6,018 nt of DNA from Sporosarcina sp. (lineage in GTDB: Bacteria; Bacillota; Bacilli; Bacillales_A; Planococcaceae). The translations under genes were made by a program, and so were the position numbers. The notes under the pieces are model-generated. The model saw only the letters and a list, made by a program, of their open reading frames with translations. It was not told where the DNA came from and made no database searches. Positions 1 to 6,018 of the stretch are shown here, piece by piece; positions within the stretch are counted from its first letter, which is position 1, and every line of letters starts with the position of its first letter. Where the stretch lies: assembly GCA_029263945.1 (NCBI GenBank), contig JARIDM010000227.1, positions 1 to 6,018 on the forward strand, in the 5' to 3' direction.

Positions 1-1933
1 CATCCGCAAGATTTATCGCTGTTTGTCCACCAAATTGAACAATGACACCCTCTGGTTGCTCAAGATCTATAATATTCATCACATCTTCAAGTGTGAGCGG
101 TTCAAAATATAACTTGTCAGAGATTGAGAAATCTGTAGAAACTGTCTCAGGATTGTTATTGATAATAATGGCTTCATATCCCGCTTCTTGAATCGCCCAT
201 ACGCAATGCACGGTTGCATAATCAAATTCAACCCCTTGGCCGATTCGAATTGGGCCAGACCCTAATACAACCACACTCTTCTTCTCTGTACGAACCGATT
301 CATTTTCTTCTTCATACGTACCATAAAAGTACGGCGTTTCTGATTCATACTCGCCTGCACATGTATCTACTTTTTTATAGACAGGAACAATGTCATTTGC
401 TTTACGTAACTGATAGATTTCAATTTCTTTAACATGCCAAAGGGTTGCAATCGATTTATCTGCAAAGCCCATGCGTTTCGCCTCATATAAAGTCGATACG
501 TCAAGTGGATTTGCTTTCACAACCTCTTCAAACGTAATGATATTTTCAAATTTACGAAGGAAAAACTTATCGATCATGCTCCACTCGTGAAGGCTTTCAA
601 CTGAAACACCTCTCCGAAGTGCTTCACCGATAAAGAATAGACGCTCATCCCCAGCACGACGGATTCTTTTTTCGATCCACTCGTCCGTCATCGTTTCGCC
701 GTCTTTCAATGCTAAATCGTATTGACCAATTTCAAGCGAACGAACTGCCTTTAAAATGGACTCTTCAAACGTGCGCCCGATTGCCATGACTTCGCCTGTT
801 GCTTTCATTTGAGTCCCTAGGTTTCTCTTTGCGGCTTCAAATTTATCGAAAGGCCAACGCGGAATTTTAGTCACAACATAATCTAATGATGGTTCAAAAC
901 ATGCATACGTTGTACCCGTTACTGGGTTCATCATTTCATCTAATGTAAGGCCCACTGCAATCTTCGCTGCGAGCTTAGCAATTGGATAGCCTGTCGCTTT
1001 GGATGCTAGCGCAGAAGAACGACTCACACGAGGGTTCACTTCAATAATATAATAATCGAAACTATGTGGATCGAGTGCAAGTTGAACGTTACATCCCCCC
1101 TCGATGCCAAGTGCACGAATAATTTTGAGCGAAACATTACGTAGCATTTGGTACTCTCGGTCTGTCATCGTTTGACTCGGCGCCGCAACAATTGAATCAC
1201 CTGTATGAATGCCAACCGCGTCAATATTTTCCATATTACAAACAACAATTGCATTGTCGGCAGAATCTCGCATCACTTCATATTCAATTTCTTTAAAGCC
1301 TGCAATCGATTTTTCAAGTAGACATTGTGTCACAGGACTTGCTTTCAGTCCATTCGCAACAATTTCTTCCAATTGCTGATCATTTTCACAAATTCCGCCA
1401 CCTGTTCCTCCTAGTGTGAAGGCAGGACGAACAATTACAGGATAACCAATTCTTTCTACGAAAGTATAAGCTTCCTCTAAATTATGAATAATGTCACTCT
1501 CTGGAACAGGTTCATTAAGTTCATTCATCAATGTTCTAAAGAGGTCGCGGTCTTCCGCTTGATGAATCGCATTTAATTTTGTTCCTAAAATTTCAATTTC
1601 CAACTCATCTAAAATGCCTGAATCATGCAGTTCAATGGCCATATTCAATCCCGTTTGTCCCCCAAGCGTTGCAAGGAGTGCATCAGGACGTTCTTTCCGA
1701 ATGATACGACTGACGAAATCTAATGTGATTGGCTCGATATAAATTTTATCGGCAATTTCTGTATCTGTCATAATTGTTGCGGGATTTGAGTTAATTAAAA
1801 TGACACGGTATCCTTCTTCTTTTAACGAAAGACAAGCTTGTGTGCCTGCATAATCGAATTCTGCTGCTTGACCAATTACGATTGGCCCTGAACCTATCAC
1901 GAGTATGGTTTCAATATCTTGACGTTTAGGCAT
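1..1933 (-). CDS. carB: Carbamoyl-phosphate synthase large subunit, pyrimidine operon (partial, N-terminal 644 residues)
   Basis: Synthesises carbamoyl phosphate from bicarbonate, two ATP and ammonia; ammonia normally arrives through a tunnel from CarA. I translated the minus strand from the ATG at 1933 to base 2 and found no stop or frameshift. The gene runs off the window; the family is about 1,070 residues, so about 60% is present. Visible parts are the first pre-ATP-grasp motif (GSGPIVIGQAAEFDYAGTQA, about 14-33), the first ATP-grasp domain (R129, R169 and E215 match E. coli numbering; GGTGGG 175-180; H243 in GIHTGDS; the E-V-N-P-R metal-site motif 298-302), the oligomerisation domain (about 400-550) and the start of the duplicated second half (GSGPIRIGQGVEFDYA, 558-573). 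The bicarbonate-phosphorylating half looks fully functional. The start is set by the AAAGGAG site 7 nt upstream. It overlaps carA by 8 bp, suggesting coupled translation. This is also known as pyrAB; the pyr context argues against the arginine-specific paralogue. Confidence 0.97.
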   Translation of the reverse strand, partial: MPKRQDIETILVIGSGPIVIGQAAEFDYAGTQACLSLKEEGYRVILINSNPATIMTDTEIADKIYIEPITLDFVSRIIRKERPDALLATLGGQTGLNMAIELHDSGILDELEIEILGTKLNAIHQAEDRDLFRTLMNELNEPVPESDIIHNLEEAYTFVERIGYPVIVRPAFTLGGTGGGICENDQQLEEIVANGLKASPVTQCLLEKSIAGFKEIEYEVMRDSADNAIVVCNMENIDAVGIHTGDSIVAAPSQTMTDREYQMLRNVSLKIIRALGIEGGCNVQLALDPHSFDYYIIEVNPRVSRSSALASKATGYPIAKLAAKIAVGLTLDEMMNPVTGTTYACFEPSLDYVVTKIPRWPFDKFEAAKRNLGTQMKATGEVMAIGRTFEESILKAVRSLEIGQYDLALKDGETMTDEWIEKRIRRAGDERLFFIGEALRRGVSVESLHEWSMIDKFFLRKFENIITFEEVVKANPLDVSTLYEAKRMGFADKSIATLWHVKEIEIYQLRKANDIVPVYKKVDTCAGEYESETPYFYGTYEEENESVRTEKKSVVVLGSGPIRIGQGVEFDYATVHCVWAIQEAGYEAIIINNNPETVSTDFSISDKLYFEPLTLEDVMNIIDLEQPEGVIVQFGGQTAINLAD

Positions 1934-3032
1934 TGAATTGCTCCTTTCGGCTATCCGTAATCATAAGTTCTGAAAAACGATCAAATAAATGATTTGAATC
2001 TTCTGGTCCCGGCGATGCTTCTGGGTAAAACTGAACTGAAAATGCCGCATGTGCAGTGCTTTCAATTCCTGAAATCGAGTCATCATTCAAAGCTTTATGT
2101 GTGATTTTCAAGTCCGTTCCTTCTAGAGAAGCTTCGTCCACTGCATAGCCATGGTTTTGAGCTGTTAATTCCGTACGACCTGTTGCTAAATCTTTTACAG
2201 GGTGATTACTTCCGCGATGACCATTCTTCAATTTCAACACTTTTGCTCCCGAAGCAAGCGCTAATAATTGGTGACCTAAGCCAATTCCAAAAATAGGTGC
2301 TGTTCCTAATAATGCCTGAATCGTTTCGACAGCCACTTGGATATCTGCTGGGTTCCCTGGTCCATTTGACAAAACAATCCCATCTGGAAACAGGGAGTTA
2401 ATTTCTTCAACGGACGCATTATAGGGCATCACAATGACGTCACAATCCCGTTTGTTCAGTTCACGTAAAATCCCATGTTTCAACCCATAATCGATTAAAA
2501 TTACTTTTTTTCCTCGACCTGGACTCGGATAAGGTCTTTTCGTTGATACTTGTGCGACTTGGTCTGTTGGGAGGACTGTATTTTTCACTTGATGCACAAC
2601 TTCTTCTACGTCTGAAATTTCTTCACCCGCAGTTGTTAGAATCCCTTTCAGCGGACCTTTGTCACGTAGTAAACGCGTTAATTTCCGCGTGTCAATGCCT
2701 TCAATCCCTGGGATGCTTTTTTGGATCAGTAAATCGCCCAGTGTCATTCCGCTTCTAAAGTTTGACGGTTCTTTAGCCAATTCTCTGACGACAAGCCCGT
2801 TCATCGCGGGTTCGATGGATTCAAAATCATCACGGTTAATGCCATAATTTCCAACGAGCGGGTAGGTCATCACAACAATTTCTCCACAGTTCGATGGATT
2901 TGAAATCGTTTCTTGGTAACCTGTCATTCCAGTAGAAAAGACTGTTTCACCAATCGACGCTGCTTCAGAACCAAATGCAATGCCTTCAAAAGTCGTGCCA
3001 TCTTCTAATATGAGCATTCTTTTTTTCATCAT
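1926..3032 (-). CDS. carA: Carbamoyl-phosphate synthase small subunit with a degenerate glutaminase active site
   Basis: CarA (PyrAA) normally hydrolyses glutamine and feeds ammonia to CarB. This 368-residue protein has the usual length (B. subtilis PyrAA is about 364). The N-terminal small-chain domain (about 1-150) is well conserved (STGMTGYQE, YPLVGNYGINRDDFES, GIDTRKLTR). The class I amidotransferase domain (about 175-360) keeps LSNGPG 221-226, LGHQ 252-255, GHRGSNHPVKD 271-281, AQNHGY 291-296 and E338. However, the nucleophile Cys of G-I-C-L-G-H-Q is Gly251 (GGC, bases 2280-2282) and the catalytic His of HPEAS is Tyr336 (TAC, bases 2025-2027). Conserved GPGDP is GPGNP (N227), and the usual Phe before GHRG is Asn270. 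The frame is otherwise undamaged, so a simple pseudogene is unlikely. I infer a structural or regulatory small subunit without glutaminase activity. ATG at 3032 is preferred over the longer frame from 3098 because a GGGAGG site lies 7 nt before it and the longer form would run 67 bp into pyrC. ATG at 3029 is a possible alternative. Confidence 0.95.
   Translation of the reverse strand: MMKKRMLILEDGTTFEGIAFGSEAASIGETVFSTGMTGYQETISNPSNCGEIVVMTYPLVGNYGINRDDFESIEPAMNGLVVRELAKEPSNFRSGMTLGDLLIQKSIPGIEGIDTRKLTRLLRDKGPLKGILTTAGEEISDVEEVVHQVKNTVLPTDQVAQVSTKRPYPSPGRGKKVILIDYGLKHGILRELNKRDCDVIVMPYNASVEEINSLFPDGIVLSNGPGNPADIQVAVETIQALLGTAPIFGIGLGHQLLALASGAKVLKLKNGHRGSNHPVKDLATGRTELTAQNHGYAVDEASLEGTDLKITHKALNDDSISGIESTAHAAFSVQFYPEASPGPEDSNHLFDRFSELMITDSRKEQFNA
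1941..1947 (-). promoter_or_regulatory. Ribosome binding site of carB
   Basis: The minus strand reads AAAGGAG followed by 7 nt and the ATG at 1933. The site lies inside the 3' end of carA, so ribosomes finishing carA can restart on carB. It fixes the carB start at MPKR. Confidence 0.85.
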
Positions 3033-4306
3033 TATTTTTCCTCCCAAACGACTTGTCCACCGTAAATTGTTTTCACGGGCCAACCTACACAGTTCCACCC
3101 ATCAAATGGTGTGTTTTTACCTTGTGACACAAATGTTGTACGGTCAATTTCTTGCGCTTTTTTTAAGTCGATGAGAACGAGATCAGCCGTTTCACCGACA
3201 GCTAATTTTCCATAAGGTAAGTTAAATACACTTGCTGGTTTTTGCGTTAACCAATCAATCAGTTGTTGTAATGTCCACGTTCCTTTTTTCACAAAGTTTG
3301 TGTAAAGAAGTGGGAATGCTGTTTCAAGGCCCGTAATGCCAAACGGTGCAGTCTTTGAACCAACTGCTTTTTCTTCAGCTGTATGGGGTGCATGATCTGT
3401 TGCGATAAAATCAAGCGTCCCATCTAGTAATCCCTCGCGGAGTGCTGCTAAATCATCTTCTCCACGAAGGGGTGGATTCATCTTCCAATCGGCATCATCA
3501 CCAGGGATATCATTCTCTGAGAGGAGTAGGTGATGCGGGGTTACTTCGGCTGTTACATGAACGCCTGCTTTTTTCGCATCGCGAATGACACGGACAGACT
3601 CTTTTGTACTAACGTGACACACATGATAGTGAGCACCCGCAGCTTCTGCCAGTAAAATATCTCTCGCAATATGAACAGACTCAGCAATCGATGGGATCCC
3701 AGGAAGTCCAAGTTCTTTATTTCGTTTCCCTTCATGCAGTGCACCACCGTAAATCAGTGTATTGTCTTCACAGTGTGCAACGATTGCCATATCAATCTTC
3801 GCTGCATCTTGCATCGCTTCATACATCATGCCAGCTGCTTGAACCCCTACGCCGTCATCTGTAAAAGCAAATGCACCATGTGCTTTAAGTTCTTCAAGAT
3901 TTGTGCGTTCTTTTCCTGCCTCACGAATTGTGATTGATGCGTAAGGAAGTACTCGAATTAACGCCTTTTCTTCAATTAATCGATTGACCAATTCTAAATT
4001 TTCTTTCGTATCGGGAACAGGACGTGTATTAGGCATTGGGCAAATCGTCGTATACCCACCTTTTGCAGCCGCTAACGTACCACTTTCTATTGTCTCTTTA
4101 TGTTCTCCGCCTGGCTCACGTAAATGGACATGTACATCTATGAAACCTGGTGCTAGAAAAAGGCCTTTTCCATTAATGACTTCTGATGTATCTACTTCAA
4201 GTTGTGCACCAATTTCAGCAATTTTATCACCTTTAATACGCACATCCCTCGTCACGATTTCACCTTTACTATTTAATAGCTGTACTGTTTGAATTAGCTT
4301 CCCCAT
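3032..4306 (-). CDS. pyrC: Dihydroorotase (type I)
   Basis: Catalyses the reversible cyclisation of N-carbamoyl-L-aspartate to dihydroorotate, the third step of UMP synthesis, in the cytoplasm. The 424-residue protein is full length (Bacillus PyrC about 428) and has the amidohydrolase layout: a short N-terminal beta domain (about 1-52), a metal-dependent barrel and a returning C-terminal beta segment. Metal ligands are recognisable at H59 and H61 (GFIDVHVHLREPG, 54-66), D151 (FTDDGVG), H178 (VAHCED), H231 (CHVST) and D304 (ATDHAPHT). N277 in KMNPPLR belongs to the conserved substrate-side motif. All expected residues are present, so it should be active. It starts 2 bp after pyrB behind a GGGAGG site, and its TAA overlaps the carA ATG by one base (TAATG), so it is probably translationally coupled on both sides. 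Confidence 0.98.
   Translation of the reverse strand: MGKLIQTVQLLNSKGEIVTRDVRIKGDKIAEIGAQLEVDTSEVINGKGLFLAPGFIDVHVHLREPGGEHKETIESGTLAAAKGGYTTICPMPNTRPVPDTKENLELVNRLIEEKALIRVLPYASITIREAGKERTNLEELKAHGAFAFTDDGVGVQAAGMMYEAMQDAAKIDMAIVAHCEDNTLIYGGALHEGKRNKELGLPGIPSIAESVHIARDILLAEAAGAHYHVCHVSTKESVRVIRDAKKAGVHVTAEVTPHHLLLSENDIPGDDADWKMNPPLRGEDDLAALREGLLDGTLDFIATDHAPHTAEEKAVGSKTAPFGITGLETAFPLLYTNFVKKGTWTLQQLIDWLTQKPASVFNLPYGKLAVGETADLVLIDLKKAQEIDRTTFVSQGKNTPFDGWNCVGWPVKTIYGGQVVWEEK
3040..3045 (-). promoter_or_regulatory. Ribosome binding site of carA
   Basis: GGGAGG on the minus strand stands 7 nt before the ATG at 3032 and 10 nt before a second ATG at 3029. It lies in the last codons of pyrC. It is the reason for rejecting the far-upstream ATG at 3098 as the carA start. 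Confidence 0.85.
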
Positions 4307-4308
4307 TG

Positions 4309-5187
4309 TTAATTCCTCCCATTTAGTATTAACTCTAATACGGCCATTCGAACATAAACACCGTTCTCCATCTGTTTGAAAATCCTAGATTGTTCGCTTT
4401 CAATTAAATCGTCATCTATTTCAACACCTCGGTTAAAAGGTGCAGGATGCATGATAATCGCGTCTTTTTTCATACGTTTCGCACGTTCTACAGTTAAACC
4501 AAATTGGTCATGGTATTCTTTTTTCGTAAAACTCATTTTGTCATCATGTCTTTCATGTTGAACACGAAGTAACATAATCACATCACTGTTTAAAATTTCT
4601 TCATCCCATACATGTTTGGCTTCATACTCGCCTGCCCACTCTTCTGGGCAAAGAAATGTGACATTGGCCCCTAACTTTCCAAGGGCATCCGCATTTGACT
4701 TTGCCACACGGCTATGTGAAACGTCACCTGCAATCACGATGTTTAACCCTTCAAATGAACCGAACTCTTCACGTATCGTGAACAGATCAAGCAGTGATTG
4801 TGTAGGATGTTGCCCAGCACCGTCCCCACCATTGATGATGGAAACTTTTGTTTTCCCTATAAGTTGTTCGTAATACCCTACATCTGAATGGCGAATGACA
4901 AGGGCATCTACCCCGATCGCTTCAAATGTCTTCACGGTATCATAAAGTGTCTCCCCTTTAATCGTACTCGAAAAACCCGCTTCAAAAGGAACAACATCAA
5001 GGCCAAGTTTACGCTCTGCTACTTCAAAGCTCGTTTTCGTTCTCGTACTCGGTTCGAAAAACAAATTACTAACCGTATATTTCCCGGGCAATTCTCGTGC
5101 ACCGTACTCGGAAAAGTTCTGCGCTCGATCAAGTAAGGCAATCATTTCTTCTACTGATAGTTGTTTCATCGAGACTAAGTGGTCCAT
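4309..5187 (-). CDS. pyrB: Aspartate carbamoyltransferase, catalytic chain
   Basis: Transfers the carbamoyl group of carbamoyl phosphate to L-aspartate, the first committed step of pyrimidine synthesis. The 292-residue protein is slightly shorter than B. subtilis PyrB (about 304), the difference lying mainly at the C-terminus. The carbamoyl-phosphate-binding N-terminal domain shows FFEPSTRT (43-50; S47, T48, R49, T50), K77 in IKGET, R99 in VIRHS and GQHPTQS (125-131; H127, Q130). The aspartate-binding C-terminal domain shows R160 in HSRVAKSN, R208 in LLRVQ and HPAPFNRGVEI (247-257). No catalytic residue appears missing. No pyrI regulatory-chain gene follows, as expected for Bacillales, where the enzyme is an unregulated trimer. 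It is preceded by pyrP (34 bp) and followed 2 bp later by pyrC. Confidence 0.98.
   Translation of the reverse strand: MDHLVSMKQLSVEEMIALLDRAQNFSEYGARELPGKYTVSNLFFEPSTRTKTSFEVAERKLGLDVVPFEAGFSSTIKGETLYDTVKTFEAIGVDALVIRHSDVGYYEQLIGKTKVSIINGGDGAGQHPTQSLLDLFTIREEFGSFEGLNIVIAGDVSHSRVAKSNADALGKLGANVTFLCPEEWAGEYEAKHVWDEEILNSDVIMLLRVQHERHDDKMSFTKKEYHDQFGLTVERAKRMKKDAIIMHPAPFNRGVEIDDDLIESEQSRIFKQMENGVYVRMAVLELILNGRN
4315..4320 (-). promoter_or_regulatory. Ribosome binding site of pyrC
   Basis: GGGAGG on the minus strand lies 8 nt before the pyrC ATG at 4306, inside the final codons of pyrB. It supports this start. Confidence 0.85.
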
Positions 5188-5221
5188 TTGAATTCCCCTC
5201 TCAAAAATGGATTTAATTGAG
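5188..5221 (-). other. Short pyrP-pyrB intergenic gap with pyrB ribosome binding site
   Basis: These 34 bp are the only non-coding stretch of more than 2 bp in the window. It contains a purine-rich GAGAGGGG (5195-5202), 7 nt before the pyrB ATG, the likely though less canonical ribosome binding site. I see no terminator hairpin with a T-run. It is too short for the antiterminator/terminator pair found between pyrP and pyrB in B. subtilis. Confidence 0.75.
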
Positions 5222-6018
5222 TTATGCTTGGATATCCGTCAGTTTTTCTTCTGATTTCCCAGGTAATATAAGATTCAGTAGGACACCAACGATTGCCGCA
5301 AGGGCCATACCCCCAATTTCGAAAGTTGGACTGAATTTAATTGTGGCCCCACCAATTCCAATGACGAGAATAACAGATGCGATGACTAGGTTTCGTTGAT
5401 TGCCGAAATCGATAGTATGATCTACAAACATCCGTAAACCTGATGAAGCAATAATTCCAAATAATAAGATCGATATACCGCCAATAACCGCACCAGGGAT
5501 TGTTGCGATAATTGCCATTACTTTCCCGAAAAAGGAGAAGACGATTGCAAATACAGCAGCACCTAATATGACATACACACTGTAGACTCTTGTAAGTGCA
5601 AGTACACCAATATTTTCTCCGTAGGTTGTTTTAGGCGGTCCACCTACGAATCCACTGATTAACGTTCCCAAACCATCTCCCAATAAGGAACGGTTTAAAC
5701 CAGGGTTTTTTATGTAGTCTCTGTCAACAATACGGCCAAGCACTAACTGGTGACCAATATGTTCAGAAATTGTTACGATTGCGATTGGGACCATGATGAC
5801 AAGGAGTGTAGGTGTTACAACAAAATCATAATCTATTCCTGGAATAAGCATTTCAGGAATTTCAAACCACTTTGCTTTTGCAACTGCACTAAAATCGAGA
5901 ATGCCAATGATCGCAGAGTATATATAGCCAACGACGATGCCAATTAAAATCGGCATTAAACTGATGATGCCTTTAAAGAACATGATACAAATGATTGCTG
6001 AAGCTAAAGTTACAAGGG
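5222..6018 (-). CDS. pyrP: Uracil permease, NCS2 family (partial, C-terminal part)
   Basis: Proton-linked uracil importer of the cytoplasmic membrane, family NCS2/NAT (relatives: B. subtilis PyrP, E. coli UraA). The frame is open to the window edge, so the N-terminus, roughly 165-170 residues of a protein of about 435, lies outside. The ATG at 5983 is internal: twelve further in-frame codons precede it and the protein there is mid-transmembrane. About 265 C-terminal residues remain, with several hydrophobic segments. The two family-defining acidic sites are present: Glu in TISEHIGH (codon 5762-5764), matching the UraA TM8 glutamate, and Glu in GGPPKTTYGENIGV, matching the UraA TM10 glutamate that contacts uracil. 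The tail is short and charged (GKSEEKLTDIQA). It precedes pyrB by 34 bp, as in the standard Bacillus order pyrR-pyrP-pyrB. Confidence 0.96.
   Translation of the reverse strand, partial: LVTLASAIICIMFFKGIISLMPILIGIVVGYIYSAIIGILDFSAVAKAKWFEIPEMLIPGIDYDFVVTPTLLVIMVPIAIVTISEHIGHQLVLGRIVDRDYIKNPGLNRSLLGDGLGTLISGFVGGPPKTTYGENIGVLALTRVYSVYVILGAAVFAIVFSFFGKVMAIIATIPGAVIGGISILLFGIIASSGLRMFVDHTIDFGNQRNLVIASVILVIGIGGATIKFSPTFEIGGMALAAIVGVLLNLILPGKSEEKLTDIQA

Noticed and set aside
214..432. Plus-strand open frame inside carB, and the similar plus-strand frames inside carA, pyrC, pyrB and pyrP.
   Set aside because: They lie antisense to well-conserved genes, lack plausible ribosome binding sites or recognisable protein features, and are expected by chance.
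2025..2282. Sequencing error or pseudogene decay as the cause of the missing CarA catalytic residues.
   Set aside because: Two independent in-frame substitutions exactly at the catalytic positions, with no frameshift or stop and intact flanking motifs, are unlikely as errors; a recent pseudogene cannot be fully excluded from one sequence.
3033..3098. A longer carA reading frame starting at the ATG at 3098, adding 22 residues.
   Set aside because: The extension lies wholly within the pyrC coding end, does not resemble CarA N-termini, and a strong GGGAGG site sits directly before the ATG at 3032.
5195..5215. A PyrR-box-like sequence on the minus strand: AATCC followed shortly by GAGAGG, recalling the ARUCCNGNGAGGYU loop consensus.
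   Set aside because: Five extra bases separate the two halves, the expected flanking stem is not evident, and the GAGAGGGG is adequately explained as the pyrB ribosome binding site.
5222..5983. A complete 253-residue permease starting at 5983.
   Set aside because: The frame continues open past 5983 to the window edge with hydrophobic residues, and uracil permeases are about 430 residues; this is a partial gene cut by the window.

Overview
The window is one stretch of a Bacillus-type pyrimidine (UMP) biosynthesis operon, entirely on the minus strand. Read in the direction of transcription (high to low coordinates), it holds the C-terminal part of the uracil permease gene pyrP, then complete pyrB (aspartate carbamoyltransferase), pyrC (dihydroorotase) and carA/pyrAA (carbamoyl-phosphate synthase small subunit), then the first 644 codons of carB/pyrAB (large subunit), which leaves the window at base 1. 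Gene order, protein lengths and purine-rich GGGAGG-type ribosome binding sites all point to a Firmicute of the order Bacillales. Moderate GC content and protein similarity to Bacillus-like sequences would fit a Planococcaceae member such as Sporosarcina or Lysinibacillus, but the genus cannot be fixed from this window.

The genes are tightly packed. The pyrP-pyrB gap is 34 bp, pyrB-pyrC is 2 bp, pyrC and carA overlap by one base (TAATG), and carA and carB overlap by 8 bp. No stretch over 40 bp lacks a gene, and I see no promoter, terminator, RNA gene, repeat or mobile element. The plus-strand open frames are shadows of the minus-strand genes. The B. subtilis operon has a PyrR-responsive attenuator between pyrP and pyrB; here there is no room for one.

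Together the products import uracil (PyrP) and carry out the first three steps of de novo synthesis: carbamoyl phosphate (CarA+CarB), carbamoyl aspartate (PyrB) and dihydroorotate (PyrC). PyrB, PyrC and the visible part of CarB keep their recognisable catalytic residues.

The notable feature is CarA. Its reading frame is intact and of normal length, but the class I glutamine amidotransferase site has lost the nucleophilic Cys (Gly251, in GIGLGHQ instead of GICLGHQ) and the catalytic His (Tyr336, in QFYPEAS instead of Q-x-HPEAS). At least two further conserved positions in the same domain also differ. This CarA should be unable to hydrolyse glutamine, so the synthase would be ammonia-dependent or would need another glutaminase subunit. 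That is a bacterial parallel to the Cys-less amidotransferase domain of mammalian mitochondrial CPS1.
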